The position numbers and the translations under genes are program-made. Under the pieces are notes generated by a model that saw nothing but the letters and a program-made list of their open reading frames with translations, had not been told where the DNA came from and made no database searches. From contig CANRNT010000008.1 in the NCBI GenBank assembly GCA_947631995.1, positions 1 to 64,000 on the forward strand: 64,000 bases of DNA, written 5' to 3'. Every line of letters begins with the position of its first letter. Position 1 is the stretch's first letter. This document shows, piece after piece, positions 1 through 7,951 of this stretch. This DNA is from an uncultured Clostridia bacterium. GTDB lineage: Bacteria > Bacillota > Clostridia > Oscillospirales > Ruminococcaceae.

Positions 1-68
1 TGAAAGCCCTTGATTTCAAGCCATTCTGCCGCTCTGACAACAGCATTTCTTTGTATCAATTCTTGGGT

Positions 69-227
69 TTACATTTCATCGTAAAAATCGTAATCTGTAA
101 TAGCGTGGTCTTTGCAGTATTGCTCCAGCAGTATCTTCTGAGAACCTATGCTCACGCTTTCGCCGTAACGTCCGTCGTCCACAGAGAGCCTGCAATAGAG
201 CGCTGCCTTTTTTGGCTGTATATTCAT
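69..227 (-). pseudogene. serine recombinase, N-terminal fragment
   Basis: This is the first 52 residues of a large serine recombinase, the enzyme family that integrates and excises many Firmicute mobile elements. The opening KKAALYCRLSVDD carries the R-x-S catalytic motif, and the downstream GSQKILLEQYCKDH is typical of the resolvase domain. The ATG at 227 follows a good GGAG site. A TAA stops the frame at 71-69 after DFYDEM, where the family normally continues with a Y-x-D-D-G-x-S/T-G motif and several hundred residues. The same frame stays open to the window edge, but reads as something unrelated (QRNAVVRAAEWLEIKGF), so this looks like a deletion or recombination junction and not a simple nonsense mutation. 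It is almost certainly inactive. Confidence 0.75.
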
Positions 228-347
228 ATTAACTCCTTTCCCAGCCGGGCACGCCGGTCTTACACGCACAGTATACCACACTGTTTTGCACAAATCCAGC
301 CCACCCGACTGTTTTTGTAGGACTGCATAAAAAACACAGTCGGTTCT

Positions 348-686
348 TTACATATTCATATTCTGACCCTCGTTTTCCTGCTCGCTTTCATCGTCAGCGT
401 TTTCACTTCGCGCCAGCCTTGCGACTTCTTCGGTTTCTCTGTATATGCGCTCGATCTCTTTCACGCGCCAGTCTACCACCTCGCCGACTTCTTCTCCCGA
501 ATTAACGCTGCGAAGCATGAGGTCTGAAAGCCGCCGCGAGGCATCTTCCTTTCCCACAAACGACGACCACACTCTGTAAGTTACACCGTCAAGCGTAATG
601 TCACTGTACTCGCACTCCGCGCCGCCGCACTGAGGCTTTTCCAGACCCTCTGCGGTCTTTTCTTTTTCTTTGATTTCCTTTGCCAA
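348..686 (-). CDS. TnpW-like transposon-encoded protein
   Basis: The product is a 112-residue acidic, Glu/Lys-rich protein. Its centre, ITLDGVTYRVWSSFVGKED followed by A-x-x-x-L-x-x-L, resembles the small TnpW-type proteins carried by Firmicute conjugative and mobilizable elements, whose core is a T-Y-x-V-x-S-x-F motif and a short helix. The role of that family is unknown. An N-terminal Lys/Glu stretch and a highly acidic tail (residues about 90-112) flank the core. Its position beside a recombinase fragment and a replication-type ATPase supports a mobile-element origin. The family match is by recall of the motif only, so the name is tentative. Confidence 0.55.
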   Translation of the reverse strand: MAKEIKEKEKTAEGLEKPQCGGAECEYSDITLDGVTYRVWSSFVGKEDASRRLSDLMLRSVNSGEEVGEVVDWRVKEIERIYRETEEVARLARSENADDESEQENEGQNMNM

Positions 687-703
687 ATTATCTGCCTCCT
701 GTT

Positions 704-995
704 TTATGTATTTTTTTGACCTTCAAATTTTATGACTCCCCGTTTCGGGGTATCGTTGGTTGTACGCAAGGGCTGTCCGTTTTGTACACCCATTTGCCGA
801 TATCTTGCATTACCTGCCGTCAGAAAAACTGACATCAGCCAGCGGTGTACCCCGTTAAAGGGTATACCGAAACACGATATCCTTTTTATTGCGCTGCTGA
901 TCAGGTCATTTACTGATTTTATCGATTGTGGTGTCACTGAATTATATCGTAGTTTCGCTGCTTTCTTTTACTTCTTCAAATTTTGATGCCGTCAT
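704..995 (-). pseudogene. possible broken small gene of the mobile element
   Basis: An ATG at 995 has a good GAGGGTGA site and reads MTASKFEEVKESSETTI before a stop at 944-942. A different frame then opens with GTG at 937 and runs 77 residues (start VTPQSIKSVNDLISSAIKR) to 704, just upstream of the TnpW-like gene. The good start with an immediate stop, followed by a long shifted frame, suggests a frameshifted remnant. I recognise no family. It could equally be two unrelated chance frames. Confidence 0.25.
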
Positions 996-1356
996 ATTTC
1001 ACCCTCATTCAAAATGACGCCATTTTCCGAACGCCGAAATCTCTCGTAAAATCGTGGTCGGCTTTGCCGTCCGCTGTGAATTTTGCGGCAAATGGAGCCG
1101 CAATTTAACCTGCAATATGGCGGACACGTCATTTGATATGACCTTTTGTGCAGATTGTCCGCCACCGAGTTTTGCTTTGAGGTCGCAGATCTCAATTCTG
1201 CAAGCAGAACCGCAAAACTCCCAGCCTTAGTTCACAGCGCGTTTTTAACATTTCCTATTACATTTTTCTCACCCTCGTTTTAAATATTTTTCACCTCCTC
1301 GCCCACAGAAGCCGACAAATCGCTCACACGGGCTTTGACTGTCTGCGGTGGTTAAA

Positions 1357-1530
1357 CTACCCGACCTCTGCCACAAAACCGCACTTGGCGCATTTCTGTG
1401 CGTTACTGCGCGAGTCCGCTTTGGCTTCACCACTCTTTTCTTGCTTCTTGCCTTTTAACCTCTTGCCTCTAGTAGCACACAATACATTTCTGCGCGTTTC
1501 ACGGTCGGATAGTTCACCGACATTTCTCAC
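1357..1530 (-). CDS. possible small Cys-x2-Cys protein
   Basis: Immediately downstream of the ATPase gene, a GTG at 1530 opens a 57-residue basic frame ending in KCAKCGFVAEVG, which has one zinc-knuckle-like Cys pair. The GGAG site upstream is better spaced for an ATG at 1523 in another frame (MSVNYPTVKRAEMYC), which stops after 22 residues. The two frames together look like one small gene with a frameshift. No function can be assigned. Between 996 and 1356 I see no other convincing gene. Confidence 0.3.
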   Translation of the reverse strand: MRNVGELSDRETRRNVLCATRGKRLKGKKQEKSGEAKADSRSNAQKCAKCGFVAEVG

Positions 1531-1539
1531 GCTCCTTTC

Positions 1540-2769
1540 TTACCTCTTGCTCTTAGCCCTGCGCCTCGCTTTTCTTCGCGCCCCTTTCTTGCTTTTTGAC
1601 TTTGAGCCTCTTGACTTTCGCGGCTTGATCACCCCTTTCTCCCTGCGAGATTTCTGCAAAGTTTTACCGTCACTTTTTGAAACCGAGCCGTCACCCGTCA
1701 CCCTGCCGTCACCCGGCGAAACACACATATTTTCAATGCTTTTCACAGGTCGGGTGCCGGCTGGACAGCAATTTGTCACGCGCGGTATTTTGCCGTCACC
1801 GCCGTCACCCGAACAGTCACACCGCACCTCGATCCACCGCTTGCCATGACTTCTTTTAAGCTCAAATTTCACACCCAGCTTCTCAAGCTGCGCGGCATTT
1901 TGCATCAGCTTCTTGCTCACCACATTGCTCTGAATTTCAACTCCCAGACTGCCTTTCAGCTTTTCGCACAACTCCGTCGCAGAGCCTTTGAAGTTTAACT
2001 CCGTCATCATCAGATCGTGTATCGCGAAAGGGAAACGGTCAACAGGCTTTTCAATTTGCACATCAGTCGCTATCCATTTACACTCATCTTTTTCCAGATG
2101 AATTTCGCATTCCCGAATGTCACGCCCCGTCGCGAACAGCTTTGCGGTACTGCTTGTCCGTTTTGACTTCATCAGTACCAGACTTCCGTCCACACAACCG
2201 CTGATGCCTGTCGTTCCCGATATCATATTGAACGGATCTGCATCGCGATTCTTTCTCGTGTGGTGAACCAGCAGTATGCAGATGTTCAGCTTCTCTGCAA
2301 GCCTTTTCAGAACAGTCAACTCCGCATAATCTGATCCGTATCTGTATTCCTCATCGGTCTTGATCTTCTGCAACGTGTCTATCGCAACTATCTTCAAATC
2401 GCTATGCTGTAACTTGAATTGCTCGATCTGTTCTTCCAAACCATTTCCGATACTCTCCGCCAGTACCGAGAAGTACAAACTTTCGGACGGTTCATTTGTC
2501 AGCTCGTATAGCCTGTTTTGTATCCGCGAGTAGCTGTCCTCTAAACACAGGTATAGCGCCGAGCCTTGTGTGGTAGTCCTGCCTAGCACATTCTCTCCCT
2601 TTGCGATTGAAAGACACATATCCAGTACCAACCACGACTTGCCGACTTTTGGCGCACCTGCTAGTATGTACAACCCCTGCGCTAAGAGCCCGTCCACCAC
2701 AAACTCCAAAGGTCTGTATACCGTCGTCATGATCTCCTCGCACGACTTTGCTTTCAATTCATTTTTCAA
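1540..2769 (-). CDS. RecA-like AAA ATPase, plasmid/ICE RepA-helicase type
   Basis: This is a RecA-fold ATPase of the AAA_25/RepA type that serves as replicative helicase or helicase loader in plasmids and integrative elements. Walker A is GAPKVGKS near residue 40. A Walker B-like hydrophobic strand ending in D (KIVAIDTLQ) and an HHTRK motif follow, then SGTTGISGCVDG, typical of this family. The last 80 residues are low-complexity and strongly basic (SKSKSKKGARRKARRRAKS), which is unusual and may reflect DNA binding or decay. AGGAGG sits at 2783-2778, so the TTG at 2769 has the best spacing; ATG 2775 and GTG 2778 are alternatives too close to it. The degenerate repeat array just upstream could be its origin or control region. 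Confidence 0.75.
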   Translation of the reverse strand: MKNELKAKSCEEIMTTVYRPLEFVVDGLLAQGLYILAGAPKVGKSWLVLDMCLSIAKGENVLGRTTTQGSALYLCLEDSYSRIQNRLYELTNEPSESLYFSVLAESIGNGLEEQIEQFKLQHSDLKIVAIDTLQKIKTDEEYRYGSDYAELTVLKRLAEKLNICILLVHHTRKNRDADPFNMISGTTGISGCVDGSLVLMKSKRTSSTAKLFATGRDIRECEIHLEKDECKWIATDVQIEKPVDRFPFAIHDLMMTELNFKGSATELCEKLKGSLGVEIQSNVVSKKLMQNAAQLEKLGVKFELKRSHGKRWIEVRCDCSGDGGDGKIPRVTNCCPAGTRPVKSIENMCVSPGDGRVTGDGSVSKSDGKTLQKSRREKGVIKPRKSRGSKSKSKKGARRKARRRAKSKR

Positions 2770-2795
2770 TTTCATCACCTCCTTTCAGCGTCCTT

Positions 2796-3310
2796 ACACT
2801 TGTATAGGAAGAAAAATTGCGTTTTGAACAACTTTTTTTGCAAAAATTTTTTATTTTCGTATGCCTGCACAAATCCTCTTATTTTGTTTTAGGCATTTTC
2901 ACAACTGCCGTCCAAAATATTTTCTTCTACTTGTATAAGGGAAGATGTAAGCGTTTTGTTACCCCTGAATTTTCAAATTTCATAAAAATTCGTATGCTTG
3001 CATAATTTCTCAAGTGCTAATTTGGTTATTTTCACATCTGCTGTTCAATTCTATCCTTCTCTACTTGTATAAGGGAAGATGTCAGGCATTTAACAACCCT
3101 AAAAAATGAAATTTGTAACTTTTTTGTAGAGCTGCACAAATTCACATATCTCATTTTAAGTATTTTGACAGCATCTCGCTTCTTTCCCCTTTACTCGTAT
3201 AGGGATATTTGCAAGGCTTTTGATACCCCCAAAAATGAAATTTCAAATTAAATTCGTATGTCTGCACAAATTCGCCGGTTCTGTTTTAGACATTTTTATA
3301 ACTTACAGCT
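2796..3310. repeat. degenerate tandem repeats, period about 131 bp
   Basis: Four imperfect copies begin with ACTTGTATA (or ACTCGTATA in the last) at 2798, 2929, 3063 and 3193, so the spacings are 131, 134 and 130 bp. Each copy then has a purine-rich GGGAAGA-like patch, an A/T-rich centre, a TTCGTATGCCTGCACAAAT-like block and a TTTTAGGCATTTTCACAAC-like block. The array is non-coding and lies directly upstream of the RepA-like ATPase gene. Iteron-like origins of plasmids and mobilizable elements are arranged this way, but the long period is atypical. Between 2779 and 3727 I see no firmly supported gene. Confidence 0.7.
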
Positions 3311-3342
3311 TGCCTTTTTCTTTTTGCCATATAGACAAAAAA

Positions 3343-3373
3343 CAAAAAGCCCATACAGAATTAGATCTGTATG
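3343..3373 (-). terminator. hairpin terminator, minus strand
   Basis: CATACAGA at 3352-3359 pairs with TCTGTATG at 3366-3373 across a six-base loop, and on the minus strand it is followed by a T-rich run. It lies just past the end of the decayed frame at 3393-3521. Confidence 0.5.
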
Positions 3374-3392
3374 AGCCTTGTCGTATTTATTA

Positions 3393-3521
3393 TTAGTCAG
3401 TGCGCACATATCGTGTAGATACATCGCTTACTTTGAACAGTTTTTTCAGCCTTGTAGTGCAAAGAAAAGCGCTATTTTACCACAAATATCGCATATCACC
3501 ACTTTTGCGGTATCCGTTCAT
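3393..3521 (-). pseudogene. decayed 3' end of an unidentified gene
   Basis: A minus-strand frame from ATG 3521 reads MNGYRKSGDMRYLW, meets one TAA, then continues through TRLKKLFKVSDVSTRYVRTD to three consecutive TAA codons. A terminator hairpin sits 20 bp further on. The stacked stops and terminator look like a genuine gene end. The internal stop and the lack of an upstream part say it is a remnant, and I do not recognise the family. Confidence 0.25.
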
Positions 3522-3699
3522 AATAGTAACCGTATCTACTGTGACTAGGTGCTGTTGTCATGCCGATGTTTGATACTGTTTTTATTTAATAATGATGTCA
3601 TCAATTTTGCATGACATGATTTATATGTTTTTCTTGAATAATTTATTGTTTATATTTGCTAAAGCAATTATGTATTTTTTATTAAAATCGCCGAAACAA

Positions 3700-3739
3700 T
3701 TCGCAAGATATTGCGAATTTAGTTGCATTGTGGTATAAT
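3700..3739 (+). promoter_or_regulatory. promoter with operator palindrome for the R-M operon
   Basis: TTGCGA (3711-3716) and TATAAT (3734-3739) are separated by 17 bp. A perfect inverted repeat, TTCGCAA-GATA-TTGCGAA at 3700-3717, covers the -35 hexamer. It is a natural target for the HTH domain at the N-terminus of the first methyltransferase, which would allow autorepression. Confidence 0.65.
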
Positions 3740-3772
3740 CGTTTTAAGGATATTCAAAGGGATGATTGTATT

Positions 3773-5008
3773 ATGTCTGTTACATATGAAGGTCTATGGC
3801 GAATGCTATCATATCGAAATGTCAGCGCAGCCGACTTACGGAAAGTTACCGGTATTGCTCCCAATACAATGACTAAGCTGAAAAGAAATGAAGATGTTGC
3901 TCTTTCTATTTTAGGGAAAATCTGCTCCCTTTTAGAATGCGATTATGGCGATATAGTAAGCTATGTTTCTGATGAAAGCATGGCTCCAGATGATATATCA
4001 TCATTTGGCATTAACAATAGACGCTATTTAGGGAACAAATATAAGCTGCTCCCCTTTATAACCGAAATTGTAAATAGCCATTGCAGCGGCATTTCATCTG
4101 TGGCAGATATTTTTTCCGGAACAGGCGCAGTCGCTTCTGCTTTCACTGATAAGCAGATTATTACGAATGATTTGATGTACAGCAATTATATCTGTAATTA
4201 CGCTTGGTTTGGCAGCCAGTCGTTTGACCGTTCAAAGGTTATAAAAATCATTTCAAAATATAATAACATGGTCGTGAACGAAAACAATTATATGACAGAA
4301 AACTTTTCTGATACATACTTCAGCAAATCCGATTGCGCTAAAATAGGTTATATCCGTGAAAATATTGAAACTTTATATTACCAGCACAAGATAAATGACA
4401 GAGAGAAAGCGTTGCTTATAATGTCTTTGATATATGCTATGGATAAAATTGCAAATACTTGCGGTCATTACGATGCCTATATTCAGAATGCAATTTTTGA
4501 TAAACATCTCAAGCTGTCAATGCCAAACGTAAAATCTCTTAATAATCCGCTGAATCAATGTTATAACGAAGATGCTAATGAACTAGTTGAACATATTTAT
4601 GCCGACCTTGTTTATATTGATCCGCCTTATAATTCAAGACAATACTGTGATGCATATCATTTGTTGGAGAATGTAGCAAAATGGGAAAAGCCTGATGTGT
4701 TTGGTGTTGCAAAAAAGATGGACAGATCGGCTATGAAGAGCAGATATTGCACAAGAACAGCAGAAAAAGCCTTTAGGGAACTTGTTGAAAGAATCAATGC
4801 AAAATATATTTTATTTTCCTATAATAATATGGCGAATAAAGGCAATGATCGTTCTAATGCAAAAATTACTGATGAAGCAATTGTAGACATTCTAAGTCAA
4901 AAGGGTTCTGTTCAGGTTTTTGAAGAAAGTTACAAGGCTTTTTCGACTGGAAAATCTGATATAAAGGATAACGCCGAACGCTTATTCTTATGTGTTTGTA
5001 ATAGGTGA
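3773..5008 (+). CDS. HTH-fused D12-class adenine-N6 DNA methyltransferase
   Basis: This 411-residue protein modifies adenine in one strand of the restriction site. Residues 1-65 form an XRE-type HTH (LRKVTGIAPNTMTKLKRNED), which is uncommon on the modification enzyme itself. The D12 methyltransferase part follows: YLGNKYKLLPF near residue 84, SAM-binding DIFSGTGA near 111, and the catalytic DPPY at 283-286. ATG 3773 is preceded by AAAGGGA; an upstream in-frame ATG at 3728 lies inside the promoter and is rejected. The stop is followed 8 bp later by the second methyltransferase start. The HTH probably represses its own promoter through the palindrome over the -35 box, delaying nuclease synthesis after entry into a new host. 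Confidence 0.9.
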   Translation: MSVTYEGLWRMLSYRNVSAADLRKVTGIAPNTMTKLKRNEDVALSILGKICSLLECDYGDIVSYVSDESMAPDDISSFGINNRRYLGNKYKLLPFITEIVNSHCSGISSVADIFSGTGAVASAFTDKQIITNDLMYSNYICNYAWFGSQSFDRSKVIKIISKYNNMVVNENNYMTENFSDTYFSKSDCAKIGYIRENIETLYYQHKINDREKALLIMSLIYAMDKIANTCGHYDAYIQNAIFDKHLKLSMPNVKSLNNPLNQCYNEDANELVEHIYADLVYIDPPYNSRQYCDAYHLLENVAKWEKPDVFGVAKKMDRSAMKSRYCTRTAEKAFRELVERINAKYILFSYNNMANKGNDRSNAKITDEAIVDILSQKGSVQVFEESYKAFSTGKSDIKDNAERLFLCVCNR

Positions 5009-5016
5009 TAGTGCTT

Positions 5017-5928
5017 ATGATTCAATCTCCACTCAATTATACGGGAGGAAAATACAAATTACTTCCTCAGATCCTCCCGCTATTTCCAGCTGATATAGAA
5101 ACATTCGTTGATTTATTCTGCGGCGGATGTAATGTCGGTATAAATGTAAAAGCTCAAAAGCATATTTATAACGATACTAATAGGTACTTGTTATATCTTT
5201 ATAATACCTTAAAAAATAACGATATAGATGTCACGCTTGAGACTATATATGGCATTATTGATAAGTATGGGCTTTCTCTTGTCAGCAAATACGGATATGA
5301 CTATTATGGCTGTGACAGCAGTAGTGGTCTGGGTAATTATAATAAAGATAAATTCCTTAAAATGCGCGATGATTTTAATCACAATACGGCTGAAGACTAT
5401 TATTACTATACGTTGCTGTATGTAATGATAGTGTATTCTTTTAACAATCAGATCAGATTCAACAGTAATGGTGAATTTAATCTTCCTGTCGGGAAACGAG
5501 ATTTTAACAACAGTATGGAAAACAAACTTGTGAGTTTCATTAATGTTATTAAAACGCAGGATTCACATTTTTCGTGTCTTGATTTTGCCGACTTTGATAT
5601 TTCTTTATTGACAGAAAAAGATTTTGTTTATATGGATCCTCCTTATCTTATTACTTGCGCTACCTATAATGAGCAAGATGGTTGGAATGCTGATAAAGAA
5701 AGACAGCTGTTGGACTTTATAGATCATCTTACGGAATTTAAAATAAGATGTGCATTATCAAATGTTCTTAGAAGTAAGGGGAAAGAGAACCCCATACTTA
5801 TTGAATGGCTTGAAAGAAATAAGAGTAAATATGTAGTTCATCAGCTTGATTATAGCTATGCTAATTCAAATTATCATACAAAAGATAAAATCGGAAGATC
5901 AGAAGAAGTTCTTATTACAAATTATTAA
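5017..5928 (+). CDS. second D12-class adenine-N6 DNA methyltransferase
   Basis: This 303-residue enzyme is a Dam-like D12 methyltransferase without an HTH. It shows YTGGKYKLLPQ near the N-terminus, FVDLFCGGCNVG as SAM motif, and DPPY at 207-210. ATG 5017 is chosen because homologues start at this point and the in-frame GTG at 5005 overlaps the previous gene. Two different adenine methyltransferases beside one nuclease is the arrangement expected for an asymmetric target whose two strands need separate modification. It overlaps neither neighbour and is 12 bp from the nuclease gene, so co-transcription is clear. Confidence 0.9.
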   Translation: MIQSPLNYTGGKYKLLPQILPLFPADIETFVDLFCGGCNVGINVKAQKHIYNDTNRYLLYLYNTLKNNDIDVTLETIYGIIDKYGLSLVSKYGYDYYGCDSSSGLGNYNKDKFLKMRDDFNHNTAEDYYYYTLLYVMIVYSFNNQIRFNSNGEFNLPVGKRDFNNSMENKLVSFINVIKTQDSHFSCLDFADFDISLLTEKDFVYMDPPYLITCATYNEQDGWNADKERQLLDFIDHLTEFKIRCALSNVLRSKGKENPILIEWLERNKSKYVVHQLDYSYANSNYHTKDKIGRSEEVLITNY

Positions 5929-5940
5929 TGAGGTGATTTT

Positions 5941-7746
5941 ATGGAGCAACTTTGGAGCATGAGTACCACGATAAGAGAAGCAGAGCGTATTGTTGGTTTT
6001 CTTCAGACTGCGGCAGAAATTGAAGGCAAAGTGTGGAACGATGAAACACAAGCAAAGTTTCAAGTTTTGCTTGTGAAAAATCGTCAGTACCTTTGTGATC
6101 CGGATAATAAACAAATTTATAACCGCTTAAATGATGAGCAATGCGAACTGCTACGAAATAAGTCAATAAAAATGACTTATGAACAAGCTGAGGGAATTAT
6201 CAAAGCCAAGAATTATGTAGGAGGACCTGCAATGAGGGGCAGACAATCAATGTCCCCTTTATATAAGCTGGGATTAGTATATATAATTGATGAAAAGGTA
6301 AAGATTACGGATGTTGGTCGAAGATTATTAAATGAAGAGATCAATTTTGGCGATTTTATGTTGGATGCAATGTTAAAATTTCAATATCCGAATCCCGAAG
6401 AAAGCAGTTATAAGACGTGGAATACTAAACCTTTTATTAATACTCTGAGGCTGATAAAAAAGGTTAATGATTTGTGCGTTGCAGAGAATATAACACCTAA
6501 AGGTATTACTAGGACTGAATTCGGGATTTTTGTCTTGTCAATGCGAAGTTTTAGTGATGTAGATAAAACAGCAGCGGATATACTCAAATTCCGCAAGGAA
6601 TATAATTCTTTTTCATCGGATGAAGAGCGTGAGCAGTATAGATGCGAATTTATAAACACATATTTGGCTGATTTTAAAAACCCGGCAAAGAACACATCTG
6701 AATATACTGATAATATGATTCGGTATATGCGTTTGACAAAATACATTTATATTCGTGGCAAGTATGCCTATACATACGTTGACCTTGAACCAAGACGCAT
6801 GATAGAGATCGATTCTATTTTAAAAGCCGATGACGGTCAGGCTGCTGATTATAGTATAGACGATTGGCACAATTATATGGGAACATACGGTGCGTATCCG
6901 TTGCCATTTGAAACAATTGATAAACTTACAAAGATTCTTTCTGATATAGACATAGAGATCGCAAATATTGAAGATAAGTTGGGAATGACTCATACTACTT
7001 CGGCAAAATGTGTTACCAGAGAAGAACTGAAAGCTGAGATTGATAACAGGCGAGCATATCGTACTCGCTTGCAAAACCTTGAAATAAAGGCTGATTATCA
7101 TAATAATACGAATAAGATTGATGAGACTATTATAGCGCTTAATAATATTCTCACTCACAATAAGACTAAACTTGTAAAAAAATATTCTGTAGAATTAGAG
7201 AAGTGGGCTCATATTGCACTAAATATTATAAATGATAGTAAGTTTATTAAGCCTAATGCACCTGTTGGCGATGATAATGAACCGACTTACACCGCGCCAA
7301 ACGGTGTGCCTGATATTGAGTGCTTCTATGAGCAATTCAATGCGATTTGTGAAGTAACGATGCTGACATCACGTGATCAGTGGTATAACGAGGGTCAGCC
7401 GGTAATGCGACACTTAAGAACTTTTGAGAATCAATTTGAAAAGGATAGTTATTGCTTATTCATTGCTCCGAGATTGCATCAAGATACCGTCAATACTTTC
7501 TATTTTGCTACTAAGTATGAATATGAGGGCAAAAAGCAGAGAATATTGCCGATAACAATATCACAGCTTATCAAAATTTTGCAAACTATTAAAGAGATGA
7601 CAGACAAACACAAAAAATTTACTCACAATGATTTGTTGCGATTTTATGACGAGTGTGTAGATATGAGTGAGGTATCAGATTCTACGGTATGGCTTGATCA
7701 TATTAAAGGAAGCCTGAATAGCTGGACAAGTGAATTATGCAAATAG
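5941..7746 (+). CDS. type IIS / nicking-type restriction endonuclease, BstNBI-AlwI family
   Basis: The 601-residue product matches the length and layout of the AlwI/MlyI/PleI/N.BstNBI nucleases. The N-terminal recognition part has MSTTIREAERI, the AKNYVGGPAMRGRQS region and LKFQYPN. The C-terminal PD-(D/E)xK-like core has D458 (VPDIEC), E471 (ICEVT) and E484 (NEGQPVMRH). The 13 + 13 spacing is the one I recall for the BstNBI catalytic triad, so the active site looks intact. That family recognises GAGTC or GGATC and cuts a few bases to one side; some members nick only one strand. Which site and which behaviour applies here cannot be read from sequence. AGGTGA precedes ATG 5941. Confidence 0.85.
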   Translation: MEQLWSMSTTIREAERIVGFLQTAAEIEGKVWNDETQAKFQVLLVKNRQYLCDPDNKQIYNRLNDEQCELLRNKSIKMTYEQAEGIIKAKNYVGGPAMRGRQSMSPLYKLGLVYIIDEKVKITDVGRRLLNEEINFGDFMLDAMLKFQYPNPEESSYKTWNTKPFINTLRLIKKVNDLCVAENITPKGITRTEFGIFVLSMRSFSDVDKTAADILKFRKEYNSFSSDEEREQYRCEFINTYLADFKNPAKNTSEYTDNMIRYMRLTKYIYIRGKYAYTYVDLEPRRMIEIDSILKADDGQAADYSIDDWHNYMGTYGAYPLPFETIDKLTKILSDIDIEIANIEDKLGMTHTTSAKCVTREELKAEIDNRRAYRTRLQNLEIKADYHNNTNKIDETIIALNNILTHNKTKLVKKYSVELEKWAHIALNIINDSKFIKPNAPVGDDNEPTYTAPNGVPDIECFYEQFNAICEVTMLTSRDQWYNEGQPVMRHLRTFENQFEKDSYCLFIAPRLHQDTVNTFYFATKYEYEGKKQRILPITISQLIKILQTIKEMTDKHKKFTHNDLLRFYDECVDMSEVSDSTVWLDHIKGSLNSWTSELCK

Positions 7747-7886
7747 TCTTGTATATAGTTCTGTATCTCTAATAATTTAATAATATACAGGACTTATTCT
7801 GATAAAGATTTATAGTACAAATTGATCCAACAACTTATGAATAGTAGATTCAATTGATTAAGTATAATTATTTGTACACAAATTGC

Positions 7887-7915
7887 TTGAAATATCAGCA
7901 GACTTATAGTATAAT
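7887..7915 (+). promoter_or_regulatory. promoter of the DUF4062 cassette
   Basis: TTGAAA (7887-7892) and TATAAT (7910-7915) are separated by 17 bp, 36 bp upstream of the first gene of the four-gene cassette. GGAGGAG precedes that gene's ATG. The cassette therefore has its own promoter, separate from the restriction system. Confidence 0.6.
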
Positions 7916-7951
7916 ATAAATGGAAATTGTATGCCATAAAGGAGGAGATTT

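Noticed and set aside
992..1195. 67-codon minus-strand frame in the mobile element remnant
   Set aside because: Its composition is irregular, it has no ribosome-binding site, and it overlaps the better-supported start at 995.
2796..3310. CRISPR array
   Set aside because: Copies are about 131 bp apart, diverged over their whole length, and lack short identical repeats with unique spacers; no cas gene is nearby.
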